Positions 15,427-22,158 of a stretch of 36,737 nucleotides of DNA are shown one piece after another (positions within the stretch are counted from its first letter, which is position 1; the number at the start of each line of letters is the position of its first letter). Origin of the DNA: an uncultured Acidimicrobiaceae bacterium (GTDB taxonomy: Bacteria > Actinomycetota > Acidimicrobiia > Acidimicrobiales > Aldehydirespiratoraceae); assembly GCA_913041415.1 (NCBI GenBank), contig CAJWHS010000018.1, positions 1-36,737 of the forward strand, written 5' to 3'. Under the pieces are notes generated by a model that was given only the letters and a program-made list of their open reading frames with translations, was not told the origin of the DNA and did not search any database. The position numbers and the translations under genes were made by a program.

Positions 15427-15462
15427 GCCGTTCACGGCCACCATCGCGGCCTGCGCGTGCGT

Positions 15463-15468
15463 TAGGTT
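15463..15468 (+). promoter_or_regulatory. -10 element of a leaderless gcvH transcript
   Basis: TAGGTT lies seven bases before ATG 15476, and no Shine-Dalgarno sequence is present between. Confidence 0.55.
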
Positions 15469-15475
15469 CGCAGCC

Positions 15476-15856
15476 ATGAACGTTCCTGTCGGACTCCGCT
15501 ATTCCAAAGACCACGAATGGGTCCGTGTCGGGGGTGATGTCGCCACCGTCGGCATCACCGACTACGCCCAGGACGCGCTCGGCGATGTCGTGTACGTCGA
15601 TCCACCGATGATCGGTAGCGCGCTCAACGCCGGCGACTCCTTCGGCGAGGTGGAGTCGACCAAGTCGGTGTCGGAGCTGTACGCACCGATCAGCGGCACT
15701 GTCGCCTCGACCAACGACGAACTTGAAACCGAGCCCGAAAAGCTCAACGCCGACCCGTACGGCGACGGCTGGATCTGCACCGTCACGATGTCGGATACGG
15801 GTGAACTCGACGCCCTGATGGACTCCGATGCCTACCAGACCTTCATCGCAGGCTGA
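15476..15856 (+). CDS. gcvH: Glycine cleavage system H protein
   Basis: A 126-residue lipoyl carrier that shuttles the aminomethyl group between the P, T and L proteins of glycine cleavage. LRYSKDHEWVRV starts the domain, and VESTKSVSELYAPISG contains the lipoylated Lys (about residue 61). LNADPYGDGWI and the C-terminal acidic segment are standard, and the length is normal. No gcvP or gcvT is adjacent. As in mycobacteria, the neighbours are an FHA protein and a MerR regulator. It starts a compact run of genes, with only two bases before the next start. Confidence 0.95.
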   Translation: MNVPVGLRYSKDHEWVRVGGDVATVGITDYAQDALGDVVYVDPPMIGSALNAGDSFGEVESTKSVSELYAPISGTVASTNDELETEPEKLNADPYGDGWICTVTMSDTGELDALMDSDAYQTFIAG

Positions 15857-15858
15857 TC

Positions 15859-16326
15859 ATGCCTGGGATCATCTGCCCGAGCTGCGGGCTTGAAAACCAG
15901 ATCGGGTCCAACTTCTGCTCGTCGTGCGGTACCGATTTGCGCCACGACGACATCACGTCCGAGACTCCGGCGATCTCGGTGGATAACGACCTCGATGCCA
16001 TCGATCGATCCGCGTTCGGTCCGCACGAGGGTTTGTTCGTTGTCACCCAGGGTCCGAAGTCCGGCGCTCGCTATGCCCTCGACGGCGACACCGTCACCCT
16101 CGGGCGTCATCCCGAGTCCGACATCTTCCTCGACGACATCACCGTCTCGCGACGCCACGCCGAGGTGCGGCGCGACGGTGCCCGGTACCGGGTACGCGAC
16201 GTCGGCTCGCTCAACGGCACCTACATCAACCGTGACCGGGTCGATGAGCAGGAACTCCATGAGGGCGACGAGCTCCAGGTCGGCAAGTTCAAGCTCGTGT
16301 TTGTGTTCGGCACAGGCGAGATCTGA
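15859..16326 (+). CDS. garA: Zinc-ribbon FHA-domain protein, GarA/OdhI-like
   Basis: A 155-residue protein. Residues 5-27 form a zinc ribbon (ICPSCGLENQ with FCSSCGTD, two CxxC pairs). A short acidic linker contains SETPAIS, positioned like the phosphothreonine segment of GarA. The FHA domain occupies about residues 55-150: VTLGRHPESDIFLDDITVSRRHAEV, with Arg, Ser and His of the phosphothreonine pocket, then GSLNGTYINRDRV. In mycobacteria GarA binds 2-oxoglutarate dehydrogenase, glutamate dehydrogenase and glutamate synthase and is switched by PknB/PknG phosphorylation. Synteny with gcvH and two MerR genes supports the same role here. The zinc ribbon is not part of the mycobacterial protein. 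Confidence 0.87.
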   Translation: MPGIICPSCGLENQIGSNFCSSCGTDLRHDDITSETPAISVDNDLDAIDRSAFGPHEGLFVVTQGPKSGARYALDGDTVTLGRHPESDIFLDDITVSRRHAEVRRDGARYRVRDVGSLNGTYINRDRVDEQELHEGDELQVGKFKLVFVFGTGEI

Positions 16327-16350
16327 GCGCTGGATCGGAGGAGAACGGCT

Positions 16351-17151
16351 ATGACCGACGGCCCCTACCACTCGATCGGCGAGGTGCTTTCCCTGCTCAA
16401 GGAGGAGCACGAGGATCTCACGATCTCGAAGATCCGTTTCCTGGAGAGCCAGGGCCTGATCGAGCCCGGGCGAACTCCGTCGGGGTACCGCAGGTTCTAC
16501 GATACCGACATCGATCGGCTCCGCTGGATCCTGTCCCAGCAGCGGGACAACTTCATGCCCCTCAAGGTGATCAAGCGTCACCTCGACAAGGAGGGCTTCG
16601 ATCCTGCTGCGGAGGTGGGGGAGCGCCCGATGGCCCAGTTGCTGCCGGAGCCTTCGCTTTTCTCCGAGCGCGAGATGAGCGGGTCGCTCGAGGCGGCCGA
16701 GGCCGAACGGACCGCAACGGAGGCGACGATCGAGCCCGGACCGGCCGCCCCGGAAGCCGTTGCGGCGATGGGATCGGTGAGTCTGACGGCAGGCGAGCTT
16801 GCCGAAGCGAGCGGTACCGACCTTGGGTTCGTCGGTGAATTGGAAAAGCTCGGCCTGATCGCCGCCGTGAACAGCGCCGAGCGAGCGGTGTTCGACGACG
16901 AGGCCCTCCTCGTCGCCAAGGCGGCCGCCGCGATAGTCGCACGAGGCATGGAGGTCCGTCACCTCCGTATGTACAAGGTGGCCGCTGATCGCGAAGCGGG
17001 CATCCTCGCTCAGCTGCGAGCTTCGGCGCTGGCCAAGGGTGGCTCGTCTGCTGCCGCCGCTCGTGAGGACCTCGCCGAGTTAGTCGCGCAAGGCGACGTG
17101 ATCCGCCGGTCGTTGCTGCGGCGCGAGTTCGGGCTCTCGCTCGGCGGCTGA
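16351..17151 (+). CDS. ftsR: MerR-family regulator, FtsR/Rv1828-like
   Basis: A 266-residue regulator. The N-terminal winged helix-turn-helix reads YHSIGEVLSLLKEEHEDLTISKIRFLESQGLIEPGRTPSGYRRFY, and the following segment includes LKVIKRHLDKEGFDP. A variable Glu/Ala-rich linker (about 95-140) leads to a second helical domain ending in a Leu/Arg-rich region. This layout matches the Rv1828 / FtsR proteins encoded beside garA, which control ftsZ and growth genes in Corynebacteriales. No metal-binding Cys cluster is present. GGAGGAGAA lies upstream of ATG 16351. It is followed three bases later by hpt, so probably co-transcribed. Confidence 0.85.
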   Translation: MTDGPYHSIGEVLSLLKEEHEDLTISKIRFLESQGLIEPGRTPSGYRRFYDTDIDRLRWILSQQRDNFMPLKVIKRHLDKEGFDPAAEVGERPMAQLLPEPSLFSEREMSGSLEAAEAERTATEATIEPGPAAPEAVAAMGSVSLTAGELAEASGTDLGFVGELEKLGLIAAVNSAERAVFDDEALLVAKAAAAIVARGMEVRHLRMYKVAADREAGILAQLRASALAKGGSSAAAAREDLAELVAQGDVIRRSLLRREFGLSLGG

Positions 17152-17153
17152 TT

Positions 17154-17714
17154 GTGGCCAATACCCCAGAGATCCTGCTCGACCGAGACGAGCTTTCGGC
17201 GGTTGTCGAACGCCTCGGGCGTGAGTTGTCCGAACGTCACGCCGACGGTGTGGTCATGGTCGCCGTCCTGCGCGGGAGCGTGCCGTTCCTCGCTGATCTC
17301 GTACGCGTGATGACGATCCGAACCTCAGTCGATTTTGTGGCGTTGAGCCCCTACACGCCGGGGACCGGTCGGGTCCGGCTGGTGATGGACGTCGCCACCA
17401 ACATCGAGGGCAAACACGTCGTGATCGTCGAGGACATTGTCGACACCGGGCTGACGTCGGCGTTCCTCATCGGTGAATTGCAGCGCCGCAACCCGGCGTC
17501 GGTATCGTTGTGCACATTGGTCGACCGCCCCGCCCGCCGAGTGGTGCCAGTGCCGATCGACCACACGGGCGTGCAGATCGAGGACCGTTTCGTGATTGGT
17601 TACGGCCTCGACCATGAAGGCCGGTATCGCAACCTGCAGGTGCTCGCTATAGCCGACCCGACTGTGCTGGCCGAGGATCCGGACGCCTACGTGGAGGCGC
17701 TCTACGGGCCGTAG
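17154..17714 (+). CDS. hpt: Hypoxanthine(-guanine) phosphoribosyltransferase
   Basis: A 186-residue type I phosphoribosyltransferase for purine salvage, converting hypoxanthine (and guanine) to nucleotide with PRPP. MVAVLRGSVPFLADL holds the diphosphate-binding loop. VDFVALSPYTPGTG covers the flexible loop, although the usual SSYG-type sequence is replaced by LSPYTPG. VVIVEDIVDTGLT is the PRPP motif, and VIGYGLDHEGRYRNL is the C-terminal purine-binding part. The start is GTG 17154. It interrupts the otherwise mycobacteria-like garA-MerR-DUF151-MerR order. A promoter hexamer for the next gene overlaps its stop codon. Confidence 0.9.
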   Translation: MANTPEILLDRDELSAVVERLGRELSERHADGVVMVAVLRGSVPFLADLVRVMTIRTSVDFVALSPYTPGTGRVRLVMDVATNIEGKHVVIVEDIVDTGLTSAFLIGELQRRNPASVSLCTLVDRPARRVVPVPIDHTGVQIEDRFVIGYGLDHEGRYRNLQVLAIADPTVLAEDPDAYVEALYGP

Positions 17715-17717
17715 GGT
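17712..17717 (+). promoter_or_regulatory. -10 element of the DUF151 gene, overlapping the hpt stop codon
   Basis: TAGGGT starts with the hpt stop codon TAG and lies six bases before ATG 17724. This suggests an internal leaderless promoter within the gene cluster. Confidence 0.5.
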
Positions 17718-17723
17718 AGGTCC

Positions 17724-18224
17724 ATGCAGGAGATGGACCTTCTTGGCGTCCGGGTGGAGATGCCCGCCAACGCACCCATGGTGTTGCTGCGAGAGCGCGA
17801 CGGGGGCGACCACGCCCGAACCGTGCCGATCTTCATCGGTGCTCCCGAGGCGACGGCGATCGCCTTGGCGCTCGACGGGGTTGCCACACCGCGACCGATG
17901 ACACACGATCTGATTCGCGACATGCTCGAGTCGTTGTCGGTCGATGTCGATCGCATCGTCGTCACCGACCTGCGCGACAAGACCTTCTACGCCGAACTCC
18001 ATCTGATCACCAACGGCGCGCCCACTGTCGTTTCGTGTCGGCCTTCCGATGGGCTCGCCCTCGCCGTGCGCACCGGCACGCCGATCTATGTCAGCGACTC
18101 GGTGATCGCCGAGGTCGGTTTCGTTGATGGCGCCGAGCCCGAGAGCGAGGACCAGCCCGAAGAGGTGGTCGAGGAGTTCAAGGAGTTCCTCGACACGATC
18201 TCACCGGAAGACTTCGAAGATTGA
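17724..18224 (+). CDS. Bifunctional nuclease family protein (DUF151)
   Basis: A 166-residue protein of the DUF151 bifunctional nuclease family. Typical elements are MDLLGVRVEMPANAPMVLLRE, VPIFIGAPEATAIALALDGV, RPMTHDLIRDMLESL, VVTDLRDKTFYAELHL and SCRPSDGLALAVRTGTPIYV. Plant and bacterial members show DNase and RNase activity; the mycobacterial homologue Rv1829 lies in the same cluster between two MerR genes. A strongly acidic tail (PESEDQPEEVVEEF) closes the protein. Directly after its stop lies a large double palindrome. Confidence 0.88.
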   Translation: MQEMDLLGVRVEMPANAPMVLLRERDGGDHARTVPIFIGAPEATAIALALDGVATPRPMTHDLIRDMLESLSVDVDRIVVTDLRDKTFYAELHLITNGAPTVVSCRPSDGLALAVRTGTPIYVSDSVIAEVGFVDGAEPESEDQPEEVVEEFKEFLDTISPEDFED

Positions 18225-18239
18225 GCGCCACGAACAGCA

Positions 18240-18278
18240 CGCGCGAATCTTCGCGCGTTCCGCGCGAAGATTCGCGCG
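18240..18278. repeat. Perfect 39-bp inverted repeat whose arms are themselves palindromic
   Basis: Left arm CGCGCGAATCTTCGCGCG (18240-18257), spacer TTC, right arm CGCGCGAAGATTCGCGCG (18261-18278). The two 18-base arms are exact reverse complements. Each arm is also CGCGCGAA-2-TTCGCGCG, so the octamer occurs four times. It begins 15 bases after the DUF151 stop, with no T-run. It could be a terminator-like hairpin, a double operator for the downstream MerR protein, or a cruciform or Z-DNA-prone site. Confidence 0.9.
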
Positions 18279-18279
18279 G

Positions 18280-18294
18280 AGGGTCGTTGACCCT
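18280..18294. repeat. Short inverted repeat after the large palindrome
   Basis: AGGGTC-GTT-GACCCT forms a 6-bp stem with a 3-base loop, starting one base after the large palindrome. It is probably part of the same terminator or operator region. Confidence 0.6.
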
Positions 18295-18354
18295 GCGCGT
18301 AGAGCGTCGTACGATCCGTTTCGTCACATCGACGTAATTTCGTCGGTGTCGGTT

Positions 18355-18374
18355 ACCGGCGTACACTCGCCGGT
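18355..18374 (+). promoter_or_regulatory. Promoter -10 embedded in an inverted repeat, upstream of the second merR
   Basis: ACCGGCG-TACACT-CGCCGGT: a perfect 7-bp inverted repeat surrounds TACACT, the same -10 hexamer used before aroC. A start near 18374 would leave a leader of about 23 bases with GGGAG before ATG 18397. A repeat enclosing the -10 is a natural operator, possibly for autoregulation by the MerR protein. Confidence 0.6.
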
Positions 18375-18396
18375 GGGGATCGAGGGAGTTGCCACC

Positions 18397-18861
18397 ATGG
18401 CCGAACAGGGTTTCAGCGGAAAGCGGACCGCGGAGATTGTCGATATCACTTATCGCCAGCTCGACTACTGGGCTCGCACCGACCTGGTGAAGCCGTCGCT
18501 TGCGCAGGCAACGGGCAGTGGGAGCCGTCGCCAGTACTCCTACCGCGACCTTCTCGAACTCAAGGTCATCAAGAGCCTGCTTGATGCCGGTATCCGGCTC
18601 GAGCAGGTCCGCAAGGTGTTCACCTACATGCGGGAACAGCTCGGTGAAGACGTCGCCAGCGCCAACCTCGTGATCGACGGCTCGAACTCCGTGCTCGTCA
18701 ACACGGGCGAAGAGCTCATCGACCTACTTCAAAACGGCCAGGGCGTGCTCAACGTCTTGCCGCTCGCCGGCGTGAAGGAAGAAGTCGACGCACGCATCGT
18801 GTCGCTCTACCCCGAGATCGCCGACGAGGTCATCACCCAGCGGGCGGTCGGCGCGAACTAA
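18397..18861 (+). CDS. MerR-family regulator, Rv1830-like
   Basis: A 154-residue regulator. The winged helix-turn-helix covers about residues 5-75: GFSGKRTAEIVDITYRQLDYWARTDLVKPSL, then SGSRRQYSYRDLLELKVIKSLLDAGIRLEQVRKVFTYMRE in two helices. The C-terminal part (NLVIDGSNSVLVNTGEELIDLLQNGQGVLNVLPL) resembles the short effector-less domain of the Rv1830 group found beside DUF151 in mycobacteria. No metal-binding Cys is present. ATG 18397 is chosen for the GGGAG ribosome site and the start of homology. In-frame upstream sequence crosses the palindromes and promoter. Targets are unknown. Confidence 0.85.
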   Translation: MAEQGFSGKRTAEIVDITYRQLDYWARTDLVKPSLAQATGSGSRRQYSYRDLLELKVIKSLLDAGIRLEQVRKVFTYMREQLGEDVASANLVIDGSNSVLVNTGEELIDLLQNGQGVLNVLPLAGVKEEVDARIVSLYPEIADEVITQRAVGAN

Positions 18862-18870
18862 AACCTACTC

Positions 18871-19194
18871 ATGGCCGATTTCGCCCATGAGTCCGAGCGC
18901 CAATTCGCCCAACTCCTTGATGCCTACGGCATCCGCTGGGACTATGAGCCGACCACGTTCGTGCTCGAAGTCGACGCAGAGGGCAACACCGTCGAGGCGC
19001 TCACGCCCGACTTCTACCTTCGTGACTTCGACACCTACGTGGAGTTAACCACCATGCGTCAGCCCCTGGTGACGAAGAAGAACCGCAAGGTCCGCAAGCT
19101 GCTCGAAACGCATCCCGACGTCACGATCAAGCTCCTGTATCGCAAGGACATCGAACGGCTGGAGGCGAAGTATCGCCTCGCCGATGCCGCCTGA
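18871..19194 (+). CDS. Small protein, possible PD-(D/E)XK nuclease-like fold
   Basis: A 107-residue protein I cannot name. Its pattern is suggestive of a minimal restriction-endonuclease-like core: an N-terminal Glu in HESERQFAQLLDAYGIRWDYEP, then TPDFYLRDF with an Asp where the family has its metal ligand, then YVELTTM in the position of (D/E)-x-K or E-x-T, and a Lys-rich helix (KKNRKVRKLLE). TnsA- and Vsr-type proteins share this order. The catalytic Lys is not clear, so activity is uncertain. It starts nine bases after the merR stop without a ribosome site and is probably co-expressed with it. Confidence 0.6.
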   Translation: MADFAHESERQFAQLLDAYGIRWDYEPTTFVLEVDAEGNTVEALTPDFYLRDFDTYVELTTMRQPLVTKKNRKVRKLLETHPDVTIKLLYRKDIERLEAKYRLADAA

Positions 19195-19230
19195 GATCCG
19201 CCGCTCCCCCCAGCAGCAGCGCCGCCCAAA

Positions 19231-19249
19231 TCAGCCGTTCGTCGGCTGA
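19231..19249. terminator. Hairpin between convergent genes
   Basis: TCAGCCG-TTCGT-CGGCTGA, a perfect 7-bp stem in the gap between the nuclease-like gene and aroC. Without a T-run it is a weak intrinsic terminator candidate that could work in both directions. Confidence 0.45.
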
Positions 19250-19252
19250 GGC

Positions 19253-20359
19253 TTAGGGGCGTTCAGGAAGCGGCGGTAGGACGTCGGTTGCCTGCTGGCG
19301 CAGCCAGTGATCGGCAAGCGTCAGCAGAATCATCGATTCGACCATTGGCACCGCTCGGGGCAACACACACGGGTCATGGCGGCCACGAGCGGCAAGGATC
19401 GTGTCTGCACCGTCGCGGGTCACGGTCTGTTGTTCGCTGGAGATCGTGCCGGTGGGCTTGAAGGCAATGCGGGCGGTGATGTCCTCGCCGTTGCTGATGC
19501 CGCCCTGGATACCGCCGCTGTTGTTGCTGGTGGTGCGGATGCGTCCGTCGTCGCCGGCCACGAACGGGTCGTTGTGGGCGAGACCGCTGAGGCGAGTGCC
19601 GGCGAAACCACTGCCGATCTCGACACCCTTCGCCGCCGGAAGCGACATGAGTGCGCCTGCGAGAACAGCATCGAGCTTCTCGAAGACCGGTTCGCCGAGG
19701 CCAGCCGGAACGTTGCGGGCGACCGCTTTGACGACACCACCGAGCGAATCGCCGTCGCGACGGGCCTGCTCGATCGCCGCCGTCATCCGGGCGGCAGCGT
19801 CCGGGTCGGGGCAGCGGGTGGGATCGGCTTCGACCTGCGCAAGGTCGACGGTGGAGCCGTCGACGGAGGCGTCGATGTCAGCGACCTGATCAACCCATCC
19901 GAGCACGTCAACTCCGGCGACCTGCGCCAAGAGCTTCCGGGCGATCGCTGCGGCCGCAACCCGACCAATGGTCTCGCGGGCTGAGGCGCGTCCGCCACCG
20001 GCCCAGTTCCGGAAACCGTATTTCGCATCGTAGGTGAAGTCGGCATGGGAAGGGCGGTAGACGTCGCGAAGGTGGTCGTAGGCGCCGCTGTTGTGGTCCT
20101 TGTTGCGGACGACGATCGCAATCGGCGTGCCGGTCGTGTAACCCTCGAAGACACCGGACAGAATCTCGGCCTGGTCGGCTTCGTCGCGCTGGGTGACGAG
20201 TCGCGACTGGCCGGGACGGCGACGATCCAGGTCGAATTGGATCTCGCTCAGGTCGATCGGCAGGCGTGGCGGACAACCGTCGATGACGACACCGACGCCG
20301 CCGCCGTGGGATTCCCCGAAGGTGGAGACACGGAAAAGCGTGCCGAACGAACTGGACAT
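19253..20359 (-). CDS. aroC: Chorismate synthase
   Basis: A 368-residue enzyme of the shikimate pathway that converts 5-enolpyruvylshikimate-3-phosphate to chorismate using reduced FMN. Family signatures are [23 protein letters not shown] at the N-terminus, [59 protein letters not shown], the conserved GSGFAGTRL-type region and [18 protein letters not shown]. The length is normal. ATG 20359 is preceded by TACACT at seven bases, so it is probably leaderless. No other aro genes are adjacent here. Confidence 0.96.
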   Translation of the reverse strand: MSSSFGTLFRVSTFGESHGGGVGVVIDGCPPRLPIDLSEIQFDLDRRRPGQSRLVTQRDEADQAEILSGVFEGYTTGTPIAIVVRNKDHNSGAYDHLRDVYRPSHADFTYDAKYGFRNWAGGGRASARETIGRVAAAAIARKLLAQVAGVDVLGWVDQVADIDASVDGSTVDLAQVEADPTRCPDPDAAARMTAAIEQARRDGDSLGGVVKAVARNVPAGLGEPVFEKLDAVLAGALMSLPAAKGVEIGSGFAGTRLSGLAHNDPFVAGDDGRIRTTSNNSGGIQGGISNGEDITARIAFKPTGTISSEQQTVTRDGADTILAARGRHDPCVLPRAVPMVESMILLTLADHWLRQQATDVLPPLPERP

Positions 20360-20366
20360 GGTTGCC

Positions 20367-20372
20367 AGTGTA
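20367..20372 (-). promoter_or_regulatory. -10 element of a leaderless aroC transcript
   Basis: TACACT on the minus strand, seven bases before ATG 20359, with no ribosome-binding site between. Confidence 0.55.
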
Positions 20373-20402
20373 CGGCCCGGACTCGGCCCGTCGCCCGATG
20401 TT

Positions 20403-22115
20403 TTAAGCCTCGACGAGCCCGCGGCCGTCGACCGCCTTCCGACGCTCGGTATCAGCGGTTCGGTCGTCGACCGCCTCGTTGGCGAGGAGTTCGGCGTCGA
20501 CGCGATCGTTCCAGGCCTGGACTTCGTCGACGATGTCATCGGCACGCCAACCCAGCTCCGGAGCGATGAGGGCAGCGACCCGCTCCGCGATCTCCGTACC
20601 GCGATCCACCGTCTCGATGGAGATACGCATACGGCGGGCCAGCACGTCCTCAAGATGGAGTGCGCCCTCGTGCCGCACGGCATAGATGGCCTCGGCAGCG
20701 AGGTAACCCCCACCGGGAAGGATTTCGTCGTGACCGGATTCGTCATCGGCGATGGCGAGCACCGCCGGAACCCGCGACCCGTGGCGCCAGAGCAGGCGTT
20801 CGACCAGGTGCTCGGGAAGATTGTGTTCACGGGCCAGGCGAGGGGCGGCGAGCTCCCAGGTGTCGCTCCAGGCATTTGCACCGATCAACGGGACCTCGTC
20901 GGTGTTGGAGGCTGCGACGGGCCGGTCGAGATCGGCCACGGCGGCATCGACGGCGTCGGCGGCCATCACCCGGTAGGTCGTGTATTTGCCACCTGCGATC
21001 GAAATCAGCCCTTCGGTGGGCTGGGCGACAGCATGCTCGCGACTGAACTGGGTGGTGTCGTCGCCTTCGCCGGCGATGAGCGGACGAAGACCGGCGTAGA
21101 CACCGACGACATCGGTGCGGGTGAGTGGGGTCTGGAGCGCTGCGTTCGCCTGCTCGAGCAGGTAGTCGATGTCCTTCGATGAAGCGGCCGGGTGTGCTCG
21201 GTCGAGATCCCACGTGGTGTCGGTGGTGCCGAGCAGCCAATAGTCGCCCCACGGGATGATGAAGAGGACCGATGACGGTGTGCGCAGAACGACGCCGCTG
21301 TCGCCCCCGATCCGATCTCGTGGCACGACGATGTGGACGCCCTTGGCGGCATGAACGCGTAGGCCGGCCGGGCCCGCCATGTCCTGGATGTCGTCGATCC
21401 AAACGCCGGTGGCATTGATAATGCGCTTGGCGCGGATCTCATGGGTGTCGTCGGACTCGATGTCGCGCACCACGGCACCGACCACGTGGTCGCCGTCCTT
21501 GAGGAGCGACTCGACCCGGGTGGAGGTAGCGATCGCTGCGCCATGATGGGCGGCGGTCCGGCCGACGGCCACGGTGTGACGGGCATCGTCGATCTGGGCG
21601 TCGTAGTAGAGGATCCCGCCGATCAGACTGGTTTTCTGCAGTCCGGGTACCAACTCAAGCGCCTTCTTGCGGCTCAGGTGGCGATGACGGGGAAACTTCT
21701 TGCCACGGGCGAACGCCATGAGGTCATAGAGGAGCACACCGGCGCCGTAGTAGGCCCGCTGCCAGATTCGACCTCGGAGCGGGATGAGGAAGGAGATCGG
21801 GCGCACGAGGTGCGGCGCGATCGAGGTGGTGTGCAAACCGCGCTCTTGGAGCGCCTCGTGAACCAGGGCGAAATCCATCTGCTCGAGGTAGCGCAGGCCG
21901 CCATGCATGAGTTTCGAGGAACGGCTGGAGGTGCCGGAGGCGAGGTCGCGCTGCTCCACAAGACCGACGGAGAGGCCGCGGGTCGCGGCATCGAGGGCGC
22001 AGCCGACGCCGGTGACACCGCCGCCGATGACGAGCACATCGAGTTCGTCCTCGGACATGCGCTCGAGGTCGTGCCGGCGCTGCTGGGGGTTGAGGGAACC
22101 GGGTTCGGGGGACAT
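20403..22115 (-). CDS. glpD: Aerobic glycerol-3-phosphate dehydrogenase
   Basis: A 570-residue FAD enzyme that oxidises sn-glycerol-3-phosphate to dihydroxyacetone phosphate and passes electrons to quinone at the membrane. The N-terminal dinucleotide fold is [19 protein letters not shown]. It is followed by the GlpD signatures [23 protein letters not shown] and [15 protein letters not shown], then [12 protein letters not shown] and [17 protein letters not shown]. The C-terminal domain has [17 protein letters not shown] chose ATG 22115 ([22 protein letters not shown]) because the upstream in-frame ATG lies beyond the promoter. Divergent from the acyl-CoA synthetase gene. Confidence 0.93.
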   Translation of the reverse strand: MSPEPGSLNPQQRRHDLERMSEDELDVLVIGGGVTGVGCALDAATRGLSVGLVEQRDLASGTSSRSSKLMHGGLRYLEQMDFALVHEALQERGLHTTSIAPHLVRPISFLIPLRGRIWQRAYYGAGVLLYDLMAFARGKKFPRHRHLSRKKALELVPGLQKTSLIGGILYYDAQIDDARHTVAVGRTAAHHGAAIATSTRVESLLKDGDHVVGAVVRDIESDDTHEIRAKRIINATGVWIDDIQDMAGPAGLRVHAAKGVHIVVPRDRIGGDSGVVLRTPSSVLFIIPWGDYWLLGTTDTTWDLDRAHPAASSKDIDYLLEQANAALQTPLTRTDVVGVYAGLRPLIAGEGDDTTQFSREHAVAQPTEGLISIAGGKYTTYRVMAADAVDAAVADLDRPVAASNTDEVPLIGANAWSDTWELAAPRLAREHNLPEHLVERLLWRHGSRVPAVLAIADDESGHDEILPGGGYLAAEAIYAVRHEGALHLEDVLARRMRISIETVDRGTEIAERVAALIAPELGWRADDIVDEVQAWNDRVDAELLANEAVDDRTADTERRKAVDGRGLVEA

Positions 22116-22124
22116 TTGCACGTC

Positions 22125-22134
22125 AGCGTATGCT
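22125..22134. promoter_or_regulatory. Bidirectional promoter with two -10 hexamers sharing one TA
   Basis: AGCGTATGCT contains minus-strand TACGCT (nine bases before glpD ATG 22115) and plus-strand TATGCT (24 bases before ATG 22159, which has an AGGGGG site). They overlap at T22129-A22130, the same geometry as at 14777-14786. Confidence 0.6.
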
Positions 22135-22158
22135 CCGGGCCGTAGCAGGGGGACGTGA

